A stretch of DNA of 20,087 bases, taken from contig JAGQYZ010000126.1 of the NCBI GenBank assembly GCA_020435865.1, positions 1 through 20,087 on the forward strand. The letters are read 5' to 3'. Position 1 is the first letter of the stretch. Each line of letters starts with the position of its first letter. Below are positions 14,329 to 20,087 of the stretch, in pieces. The translations under genes were made by a program, and so were the position numbers. The DNA is from Aequorivita sp. Its GTDB lineage: Bacteria > Bacteroidota > Bacteroidia > Flavobacteriales > Flavobacteriaceae. The notes under the pieces were generated by a model, which was not told the origin of the DNA, made no database searches, and saw only the letters and a list, made by a program, of their open reading frames with translations.

Positions 14329-16917
14329 ATGAAAAAAGTTCTTTACTTACTTATCATTTTTACTGTAAATATCTCCTTTGCTCAGGATTACAGTAGTTTG
14401 ATAAAAACGTACCTTCAACAAAACCGAGCACAATATTCGCTTCAACAGCAGGATATTTCGGGCATTACTATTGCTTCACAGAGTTCCTCAAAAGGGATGC
14501 ATGTTCAAAATGTATATGTGGAACAGCGCCACCAAGGCATTAAATTGTTCAATTCTACTTCTACTTTTGTTATTAAAGAAGGGGCGGTATATAGTGCTAA
14601 GCTTTCCTTTACACCGAATGCTGCTGCAAAAGTAAATAGCACTTCGCCATCTATTTCTGCAGTAAGTGCAATATCAAAAGCAGCTAATTGGCTTGGATTG
14701 GAAAATCCTTCAAATCTCAATTTGTTGGAAACAGTCTCAGATCACAGCTATATTTTTTCAAATGGTAATATTTCATTGGAAAACATTCCAGTAGAACTTG
14801 TTTATCAAAAAATGAATGAAACAGGTGTTTTAAAACTTGCTTGGGATTTAAGTATATACCTTTCAGATGCTTCACATTATTACAGTGTTCGTATTGACGC
14901 CCTTACTGGTGAGTTATTGGACACAAACGATTGGGTAGTGAGTTGTAACTTTGAGGGTTCACATTCCCACTCCAATTCTGGCAGTGTGCTTTTTTCAAAA
15001 AATAAAGTAACCAATTCAAGCCGTATGCTTGGCGATGGGGCTTCATATCGTGTTTTTCCTTTGCCGCTGATTGCTCCTAATGATGGAGAGGACCAAATAG
15101 TTTCTGACCCTTCTGATCCAACAGCTTCTCCTTTTGGATGGCACGATTGGGATGGTGTTGCAGGTCCGGAGTTTACTGTTACAAAAGGGAACAATGCTTG
15201 GGCAAATGAAGACCAAAACGGAAATAATGGAAATGGAGCAACTGCAGAGGGAGGTCCAACACTTACTTTTGATTTCCCTTTTAACCTTCCTCAGGCCCCT
15301 GCAAGCTTTTTGGATGGTGCAATTACCAATTTGTTCTACATGAACAATATGATGCATGACATTATGTATCATTATGGTTTTGATGAGGAAAGTGGAAACT
15401 TTCAAAAAAATAATTATGGCAATCCTGGTAGTGGAAATGACTTTGTTGTTGCCGATGCTCAAGATGGTAGTGGCTCGAACAATGCTAACTTTGGAACACC
15501 ACCAGATGGTAGTACACCAAGAATGCAAATGTATCTTTGGAGTGCCCCTGGCCAGGTATTAGGAACTTTTCTAACCGTTAACAATGGTCCTTTGGCTGGT
15601 GCTTATTATGGTGCCGAATCCAATTTTTCACCACCACCACCAGTTTCTCCTATAACTGCAGACCTTGTAGTAATAGAGGATAATGCTGGCGACCCAAACG
15701 ATGGTTGTGAAACTATAACCAATGGAGGTGACTTGAACGGTAAAATTGTGTTAATCAGAAATGGAAGTTGTGCTTATAACGCAAAAACACTTGCCGCACA
15801 AAATGCGGGAGCTTTAGCTGTTATAATTGTTAATGACATTCCTGCGGATCCTATTGCAATGGGAGGAAGTGGTTCTGGCATAACTATACCAGCCATTATG
15901 ATATATCAATCAGACGGAGAGGCATTGATTACTTCGCTTTTAAATGGAGACACCATCAATGCAACATTAAAAGATGACGGTTCTGGAAATGATCCTTTCC
16001 AAAGAGATGGTGATTTAGACAATGTGGTAATCGCGCACGAGTACACACACGGAATTTCTAACCGTTTGACAGGAGGTCCTAGTCAAGCTAACTGTCTTCA
16101 AAATGACGAACAAATGGGTGAGGGTTGGAGTGATTATTTTGCATTGATGGTAACAATGAAGCCTGGGGACACTAGAAACGATTACCGTGGAATAGGTACC
16201 TATGTTGAAGGACAAGGAATAGGAGGAAGAGGTTTAAGAACCAAATATTACACCACAGACATGTTAGTAAATAATTTTACATACAATTCCATTAAATTCC
16301 AATCAATTCCACACGGAGTGGGCTCCGTTTGGACAACCATGCTTTGGGACTTAACTTGGGACCTAATTGACCGATATGGTTTTGATCCTGATATTAAAAA
16401 TGGTTCTGGTGGTAATAATATAGCACTTCAGCTTGTAATGGATGGAATGAAACTTCAGCCTTGTAGCCCAGGATTTGTAGATGGACGGGATGCTATTTTA
16501 GAAGCCGACCAACTTCGTTATGGTGGCGTTAACAGATGTCTTATCTGGCGTGCTTTTGCTAGGAGAGGTCTTGGAGAAAACGCACTTCAAGGAAGTAGTA
16601 GCAGCAGATCTGATGGAACAGAGAATTTTGATATTCCAGCAGGATGTGAGTTAGGTATTTCTGATAATGGGGCTAATGATAACAATTTCATAGTTTATCC
16701 AAATCCATCAAATGGAGAACTTAGCATTAAATCCCGAGTTGATGTTGGAGAAGCTACAATCTCTATTTTTGATATGAATGGTAGAAAAGTGTTTAATCAA
16801 ACAATTGAACTTCATCAAAGCACCACTATTAATGCCTCTGGGCTTTCCTCAGGTATTTACTTGATGCAGATTGATAGTGCGGACCGTTCACAAACAACTA
16901 AATTGATAATCAACTAG
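14329..16917 (+). CDS. Secreted M36 fungalysin metalloprotease with PA insert and T9SS sorting domain (862 aa), copy 2
   Basis: This is a paralogue of the preceding gene with the same plan: signal peptide (1-19), propeptide (about 20-200), M36 catalytic domain, inserted PA domain (about 440-555, NGGDLNGKIVLIRNGSCAYNAK), zinc motif HEYTH (His570, Glu571, His574), third ligand Glu598 in GEGWSD, HGVGSVWTTMLWD and a type A T9SS sorting domain (about 785-862). Both proteins are 862 residues long, although small insertions and deletions differ. By eye, identity is about 36/60 in the first 60 residues and 52/60 around PCSPGFVDGRDAILEAD. Differences concentrate in the linker after the propeptide (a His/Ser-rich SHSHSNSGS here), in the PA domain and around residues 615-650 after the zinc site, which may shift substrate choice. 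The enzyme is intact and probably secreted to the surface or medium. It is followed by a convergent terminator with dxs. Confidence 0.93.
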   Translation: MKKVLYLLIIFTVNISFAQDYSSLIKTYLQQNRAQYSLQQQDISGITIASQSSSKGMHVQNVYVEQRHQGIKLFNSTSTFVIKEGAVYSAKLSFTPNAAAKVNSTSPSISAVSAISKAANWLGLENPSNLNLLETVSDHSYIFSNGNISLENIPVELVYQKMNETGVLKLAWDLSIYLSDASHYYSVRIDALTGELLDTNDWVVSCNFEGSHSHSNSGSVLFSKNKVTNSSRMLGDGASYRVFPLPLIAPNDGEDQIVSDPSDPTASPFGWHDWDGVAGPEFTVTKGNNAWANEDQNGNNGNGATAEGGPTLTFDFPFNLPQAPASFLDGAITNLFYMNNMMHDIMYHYGFDEESGNFQKNNYGNPGSGNDFVVADAQDGSGSNNANFGTPPDGSTPRMQMYLWSAPGQVLGTFLTVNNGPLAGAYYGAESNFSPPPPVSPITADLVVIEDNAGDPNDGCETITNGGDLNGKIVLIRNGSCAYNAKTLAAQNAGALAVIIVNDIPADPIAMGGSGSGITIPAIMIYQSDGEALITSLLNGDTINATLKDDGSGNDPFQRDGDLDNVVIAHEYTHGISNRLTGGPSQANCLQNDEQMGEGWSDYFALMVTMKPGDTRNDYRGIGTYVEGQGIGGRGLRTKYYTTDMLVNNFTYNSIKFQSIPHGVGSVWTTMLWDLTWDLIDRYGFDPDIKNGSGGNNIALQLVMDGMKLQPCSPGFVDGRDAILEADQLRYGGVNRCLIWRAFARRGLGENALQGSSSSRSDGTENFDIPAGCELGISDNGANDNNFIVYPNPSNGELSIKSRVDVGEATISIFDMNGRKVFNQTIELHQSTTINASGLSSGIYLMQIDSADRSQTTKLIIN

Positions 16918-16940
16918 GATTAGAAGTTATATTTGATACT

Positions 16941-16970
16941 AAAAAGAGGCTCTTTTGAGCCTCTTTTTTT
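16941..16970. terminator. Convergent terminator (protease copy 2 / dxs)
   Basis: A 12-bp stem (16941-16952 with 16957-16968) with a TTTT loop is followed by T-residues on the plus strand and preceded by an A-run for the minus strand. Its right end touches the dxs stop codon (16969-16971), so on the dxs side the hairpin starts at the stop itself. Confidence 0.88.
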
Positions 16971-18750
16971 ATAAGTTTTTTTGAATAATTTGATTTATTT
17001 TTTCTGAAGAAATGCCTGCAATTTCCTGCAATTCTGAAATGGTGCCGTGTTCAAGAAAAACATCTGGAATACCTATAATTTCAATTTTGTTTTTATAACC
17101 TTTTGAAGCTGCGAAAGTGCCTATTGAAGTTCCCAGGCCACCAATAGCTGACCCGTCTTCAACCGTAATAATTGTTTCGTATTTTTTGAAAACTTGATGC
17201 AGGAGCATTTCATCCAAAGGCTTTAAGAAACGCATATCAACCAAACCAATTTTTTCTTGTTGCATAGCCGATAGCATTTCAATGGCTTCCTTTGCATTAT
17301 CCGCTATTGTTCCAATAGTTAAGACAACTATTTCACTTCCTTCTTTTATAACCTCAGCTTTTCCAATTTTAATCTTGCTAAAAGGTTTTTGCCATTCCAA
17401 AATCTTTCCCCTACCTCGCGGATAACGGATGAAGATAGGTAATGTCAATCCTTGCTGGGCCGTGAACATAATATTTCGAAGTTCCATTTCGTTGCGAGGT
17501 GCAAAAATAATTAGGTTTGGAATACAGTTTAAAAAGGCCAAGTCAAAAGCACCATGGTGTGTTGGACCATCCTCACCAACAATTCCAGCGCGGTCCAAAC
17601 AGAAGATTACTGGTATTTTTTGCAAACAAACATCGTGTATCACTTGGTCATAAGCTCGCTGCAAAAAAGTGGAATAAATATTACAGAAAACCGTAAGTTC
17701 TTGCGCTGCCAAACCTGCTGCAAATGTTACCGCATGTTGTTCTGCAATACCCACGTCAAAAGCTCTTTCGGGATAAATATCCATCATAAACTTTAAGGAA
17801 CTTCCTGTAGGCATTGCGGGGGTTATACCTATGATTCTTTCATTTTTTGAAGCAAGTTCAACCAGCGTTTTCCCAAATACATCCTGAAATTTTGCTGGCT
17901 GAACATTATTGCTTTTTGGAGCCAAATCGCCAGTAAGAGCATCAAATTTTCCGGGAGCGTGATATGTTACTTGGTTTTCTTCGGCTTGTCGTAATCCCTT
18001 GCCTTTTGTTGTAATAACATGAAGTACTTTCGGCCCTGGAACTTTTTTAAGCCGTTCCAATTCTGAAATTACTAGGGTTAAATTATGACCGTCGATTGGC
18101 CCAGAATAATTAAAGTTTAATGCTTCAAAAATATTGTCAGCTTCCTTAGCCCCATCAAGTTTTACCTTGGTAAAATAATTTTTTAATGCACCCACGCTTG
18201 GGTCGATGCCGATTGCATTATCGTTCAGGATAACCAAAAGGTTTGTGTCTGTAACACCAGCGTGATTCAAGGCTTCAAAGGCCATTCCGCTGGCGATGGA
18301 GGCATCACCCACCACGGCTATGTGCTGCTTATCAGTTCCACCTTTAAGTTTTGAAGCAATCGCCATTCCCAGTGCTGCCGAAATCGCAGTACTACTATGG
18401 CCAACGCCAAAAGTGTCATATATGCTTTCACTTCTCTTAGGAAAACCACTAATTCCTCCAAGCTGTCTGTTGGTGTGAAAAATTTCTTTTCTTCCCGTTA
18501 TTATTTTATGCCCGTATGCTTGGTGACCCACATCCCAAACTAAAATATCATTTGGCGTGTTGAATACATAGTGAAGTGCAATGGTAAGCTCAACTACGCC
18601 AAGGCTAGCGCCCAAATGACCCTCTTTGGTTGCAACAATATTTATAATAAATTCACGAAGTTCTTGTGCCAATTTAGGCAAACTTTCCTTTGGGATTTTC
18701 CGAAGGTCTTCGGGAAATTTTATAGTATTTAAAATATTTTCTAGCACCAT
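16969..18750 (-). CDS. dxs: 1-deoxy-D-xylulose-5-phosphate synthase (593 aa)
   Basis: This is the first enzyme of the MEP isoprenoid pathway. It uses thiamine diphosphate to join pyruvate and glyceraldehyde 3-phosphate, and its product also feeds thiamine and pyridoxal synthesis. Visible marks are EGHLGASLGVVELT (His45), WDVGHQAYGHK (His76), GVGHSSTAISAALG (His118), the ThDP/Mg motif GDASIASGMAFEALNHAG with Asn176/Asn178 (148-178), DVGIAEQHAVTFAAGLA with catalytic-type Glu337, and DRAGIVGEDGPTHHGAFD. The length is usual for Bacteroidota, slightly shorter than the E. coli enzyme. The ATG at 18750 fits the family start. A perfect -7 box lies only one base before it, which implies a leaderless or very short-leader mRNA. 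tadA is divergent upstream. Confidence 0.96.
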   Translation of the reverse strand: MVLENILNTIKFPEDLRKIPKESLPKLAQELREFIINIVATKEGHLGASLGVVELTIALHYVFNTPNDILVWDVGHQAYGHKIITGRKEIFHTNRQLGGISGFPKRSESIYDTFGVGHSSTAISAALGMAIASKLKGGTDKQHIAVVGDASIASGMAFEALNHAGVTDTNLLVILNDNAIGIDPSVGALKNYFTKVKLDGAKEADNIFEALNFNYSGPIDGHNLTLVISELERLKKVPGPKVLHVITTKGKGLRQAEENQVTYHAPGKFDALTGDLAPKSNNVQPAKFQDVFGKTLVELASKNERIIGITPAMPTGSSLKFMMDIYPERAFDVGIAEQHAVTFAAGLAAQELTVFCNIYSTFLQRAYDQVIHDVCLQKIPVIFCLDRAGIVGEDGPTHHGAFDLAFLNCIPNLIIFAPRNEMELRNIMFTAQQGLTLPIFIRYPRGRGKILEWQKPFSKIKIGKAEVIKEGSEIVVLTIGTIADNAKEAIEMLSAMQQEKIGLVDMRFLKPLDEMLLHQVFKKYETIITVEDGSAIGGLGTSIGTFAASKGYKNKIEIIGIPDVFLEHGTISELQEIAGISSEKINQIIQKNL

Positions 18751-18751
18751 G

Positions 18752-18759
18752 CAAAGATA
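18752..18759 (-). promoter_or_regulatory. -7 promoter box touching the dxs start codon
   Basis: On the minus strand the sequence is TATCTTTG, an exact TAnnTTTG match, with a single C before the ATG at 18750. Transcription would begin at or just inside the start codon. No TTG is seen 17-19 bases upstream, so the call is tentative. Confidence 0.4.
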
Positions 18760-18767
18760 CAGTTATT

Positions 18768-18815
18768 GCGAATTTGTTAATTGGTGAATTCGTTAATTTG
18801 TTAATTCGTAATTTC
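18768..18815. repeat. AT-rich degenerate tandem repeats between dxs and tadA
   Basis: Three to four loose copies of a GAATTnGTTAATT-like unit follow each other (GTTAA at 18776, 18792 and 18800). The spacing is irregular (16 and 8 bp), unlike the 11-bp sites elsewhere in the window. It looks like low-complexity intergenic repeat DNA. Confidence 0.6.
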
Positions 18816-18826
18816 GTGTTTGAAAC

Positions 18827-18851
18827 TGTCACCCTGAGCGGAGTCGAAGGG
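18827..18851. repeat. Short dispersed-type repeat (CCCTGAGCGGAGTCGAAGGG element)
   Basis: The word CCCTGAGCGGAGTCGAAGGG, preceded by TGTCA, is from memory a very common intergenic repeat in Bacteroidota and some other phyla. It is far richer in G+C than its surroundings and has CCCT/AGGG ends that can pair. Translated in the tadA frame it gives VTLSGVEG, a peptide typical of over-extended gene starts. Its copy number in this genome cannot be seen here. Confidence 0.6.
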
Positions 18852-18866
18852 TTTAAATTTAAAAAC

Positions 18867-19322
18867 TTGAGCTTAATCAATCCTTACGACGACACCTATT
18901 TTATGAAACGCGCTCTGCAAGAAGCTAAAGCTGCTTATGAAAAGGGAGAAATTCCAATAGGTGCAATAATCGTGGTTAATAATCAGATTATTGCCCGAGC
19001 GCACAATTTAACCGAAACATTGAATGATGTTACAGCACACGCCGAAATGCAGGCCATTACTGCTGCTGCAAATTACCTTGGTGGGAAATATTTAATTGAT
19101 TGCACGCTCTATGTAACCATTGAGCCCTGCCAAATGTGTGCAGGAGCTTTGTTTTGGAGCCAAATTTCAAAAATAGTTTTCGGCGCTAGAGATGAACAAC
19201 GGGGCTGTATTTCTTTAAACACGAAATTACATCCCAAAACTGTTATGATGGGCGGAGTGATGGCAACTGAAGCTTCAAAATTGTTGAAACAGTTTTTTAT
19301 CCAGAAAAGAAATTTGAACTAA
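18867..19322 (+). CDS. tadA: tRNA adenosine(34) deaminase (151 aa)
   Basis: This enzyme converts adenosine to inosine at the wobble position of tRNA-Arg(ACG). It belongs to the zinc-dependent cytidine/deoxycytidylate deaminase fold. Zinc ligands and the catalytic Glu are visible as HAE (His58, Glu60) and PCQMC (Cys88, Cys91), numbered from the start chosen here. IPIGAIIV and ARDEQRGCISL are also typical. The frame is open back to 18774, but that stretch runs through a dispersed repeat and low-complexity DNA, so it is not coding. Homologues begin M-INP-DD-YFM-. The TTG at 18867 gives exactly MSLINPYDDTYFMKRAL, whereas the first ATG (18903) would cut off the first helix. I therefore choose TTG, with moderate confidence in the start. 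A convergent terminator follows directly. Confidence 0.9.
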   Translation: MSLINPYDDTYFMKRALQEAKAAYEKGEIPIGAIIVVNNQIIARAHNLTETLNDVTAHAEMQAITAAANYLGGKYLIDCTLYVTIEPCQMCAGALFWSQISKIVFGARDEQRGCISLNTKLHPKTVMMGGVMATEASKLLKQFFIQKRNLN

Positions 19323-19326
19323 AAAG

Positions 19327-19354
19327 AAAAGCCTTTCAAAAATGAAAGGCTTTT
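19327..19354. terminator. Convergent terminator (tadA / cold-shock gene)
   Basis: A perfect 12-bp stem (19327-19338 with 19343-19354) has an AAAA loop. Its A-rich left and T-rich right arms let it work for both strands. It begins 4 bases after the tadA stop. Confidence 0.87.
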
Positions 19355-19375
19355 AAAATCCGTAACATATATCTT

Positions 19376-19573
19376 TTAGTCGTGGATTACGCGAACTTGG
19401 GCCGCAACACGTCCTTTTCTTCCTTCTTCTTCAACATATTCTACTTTGTCACCTTCGTTTAGGGCTTCGCCGTTTAAACCGGTTACGTGTACAAAAATGT
19501 CTTTTCCAGTTTCATCATTTGTGATAAAACCAAAACCTTTAGATTCGTTAAAAAACTTTACTGTTCCTTCCAT
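19376..19573 (-). CDS. Cold-shock domain protein (65 aa)
   Basis: This is a CspA-family single-stranded nucleic-acid-binding protein, a five-strand OB fold that acts as an RNA chaperone in the cytoplasm. RNP1 (KGFGFI, residues 12-17) and RNP2 (DIFVHV, 25-30) are present, and the whole chain is one cold-shock domain. Two usual aromatic positions at the start are kept (VKFFN). The second RNP has FVHV where many family members have FVHF or FVHY. A -7 promoter box 33 bases before the ATG suggests a short leader, not the long cold-sensing leader of E. coli cspA, so cold induction should not be assumed. Confidence 0.95.
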   Translation of the reverse strand: MEGTVKFFNESKGFGFITNDETGKDIFVHVTGLNGEALNEGDKVEYVEEEGRKGRVAAQVRVIHD

Positions 19574-19605
19574 TGTAAATAAAAAATAAATTAATACTAA
19601 GACTG

Positions 19606-19613
19606 CAAATGTA
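19606..19613 (-). promoter_or_regulatory. -7 promoter box of the cold-shock gene
   Basis: The minus strand reads TACATTTG, an exact TAnnTTTG match, 33 bases before the ATG at 19573. The -33 region has ATG in place of TTG. A 7-bp inverted repeat (19623-19629 with 19640-19646) lies just upstream. Confidence 0.45.
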
Positions 19614-19670
19614 TAATAATTATGATTTCATGTGTTAAAGAAATCAAAAATTTTTATATATCACCAGTTG

Positions 19671-19916
19671 CTATATTTTTTTATCTTTTTGGTAATCCTG
19701 CATTTTTTCAATGTTTTCCTTGTTAAGCATATAATCTTTTACGCTTCTGTCTTTCCATCTATGATAAATGAAAAGAGGCATTAAAACAAAAAATCCAGCC
19801 ATTAGAGCAAGTCCAATAATTAAATCTCCAGTTGCCTGGTCTTCTGGTTTTATAAAAAAACCAATGCCCAAGGCTATGAGAATTGAAACAAACAGTATGG
19901 TCAAAAAATATTTCAT
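19671..19916 (-). CDS. Small two-span membrane protein of unknown function (81 aa)
   Basis: I do not recognise a named family. Two hydrophobic segments are clear: residues 3-22 (FLTILFVSILIALGIGFFI) and about 30-50 (DLIIGLALMAGFFVLMPLFIYH). A short loop KPEDQATG lies between them and a charged, lysine-rich C-terminal tail (WKDRSVKDYMLNKENIEKMQDYQKDKKI) follows. The positive tail suggests both ends face the cytoplasm. The ATG at 19916 starts at the first membrane span and is preceded by an A-rich region. The gene follows the chloride-channel-like gene on the same strand with a 27-base gap, so the two may be cotranscribed. Confidence 0.75.
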   Translation of the reverse strand: MKYFLTILFVSILIALGIGFFIKPEDQATGDLIIGLALMAGFFVLMPLFIYHRWKDRSVKDYMLNKENIEKMQDYQKDKKI

Positions 19917-19943
19917 CGTATTTTATTTTTACTCACTACTGAA

Positions 19944-20087
19944 TTATTTTCCCGAAAAATCAATCAATTTTCTTCGATATGCCGTGAGCAGTTTAGATTT
20001 TGAAACGAAACCGTAATACTCACCATCTTTGATTACTGGAAGATTCCAAGCACCAGTATCTTGAAATTTTTTCATCACATCGGTCAT
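19944..20087 (-). CDS. C-terminal CBS domain, probably of a ClC-type chloride channel (partial)
   Basis: The last 47 codons and the TAA of a gene that begins outside the window are present. The peptide (MTDVMKKFQDTGAWNLPVIKDG, then EYYGFVSKSKLLTAYRRKLIDFSGK) is the second half of a CBS domain: a helix with 'VMKKFQDTG', the strand 'NLPVIKDGEYYGFVSKSKLL' and a short tail. CBS domains bind adenine nucleotides and regulate the protein they are attached to. The ending resembles that of flavobacterial ClC chloride channels with cytoplasmic CBS pairs, but an IMPDH-like or stand-alone CBS protein cannot be excluded. The ATG at the window edge is probably an internal methionine. Confidence 0.7.
   Translation of the reverse strand: MTDVMKKFQDTGAWNLPVIKDGEYYGFVSKSKLLTAYRRKLIDFSGK

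Noticed and set aside
18774..18815. GTTAA words before tadA as a further member of the 11-bp-repeat sites.
   Set aside because: Their spacing is 16 and 8 bp, not 11, and they belong to a low-complexity tandem repeat.

Overview
The window is AT-rich DNA from a member of the Flavobacteriaceae (Bacteroidota). The evidence is a CarboxypepD-type TonB-dependent receptor, two secreted proteases with type IX secretion (T9SS) C-terminal sorting domains, a lipoprotein with a charged sequence after its lipobox cysteine, MKK...FAQ signal peptides, and several promoter boxes of the TAnnTTTG type. I cannot name the genus. There is no tRNA, rRNA, CRISPR array or insertion sequence.

Layout. Positions 1-177 hold the end of serS (+), followed by a bidirectional terminator and an unknown exported protein (298-1071, -). 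Next is a minus-strand phosphate pair: an OprO/OprP-like porin (3581-4807) followed by a PiT phosphate transporter fused to a PhoU-like domain (1261-3504). A long intergenic region (4808-5193) separates these from a small exported MORN-repeat protein (5194-5553, +). A second minus-strand unit follows: a predicted surface beta-helix lipoprotein (8535-9779) and a TonB-dependent receptor (5632-8454). Then come dgt (9980-11314, +) and two tandem paralogous M36 fungalysin metalloproteases (11438-14026 and 14329-16917, +). The right end has dxs (-), tadA (+), a cold-shock protein (-), a small membrane protein (-) and the C-terminal CBS domain of a probable chloride channel (-, cut by the window end).

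How the genes may work together. The porin and PiT transporter would carry phosphate across the outer and inner membranes. The most interesting signal is a set of tandem TGTTA-like repeats spaced exactly 11 bp apart, the spacing of OmpR/PhoB-family Pho boxes. They lie before PiT (two units), before the MORN gene (four units, directly abutting a TAnnTTTG box), and before the lipoprotein/TonB receptor pair (six units, one degenerate). A poor copy lies before the porin. If real, these sites place the porin, PiT, the MORN protein and the receptor/lipoprotein pair in one phosphate-starvation regulon and suggest a phosphorus-related substrate for the pair. This is inference from sequence patterns only.

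The region before the porin also holds a terminator-like hairpin with a UUCG loop, facing the porin, and two competing inverted repeats that could cover the porin start codon. Upstream of tadA lie AT-rich tandem repeats and a short dispersed-type repeat, through which an over-extended tadA reading frame would run.
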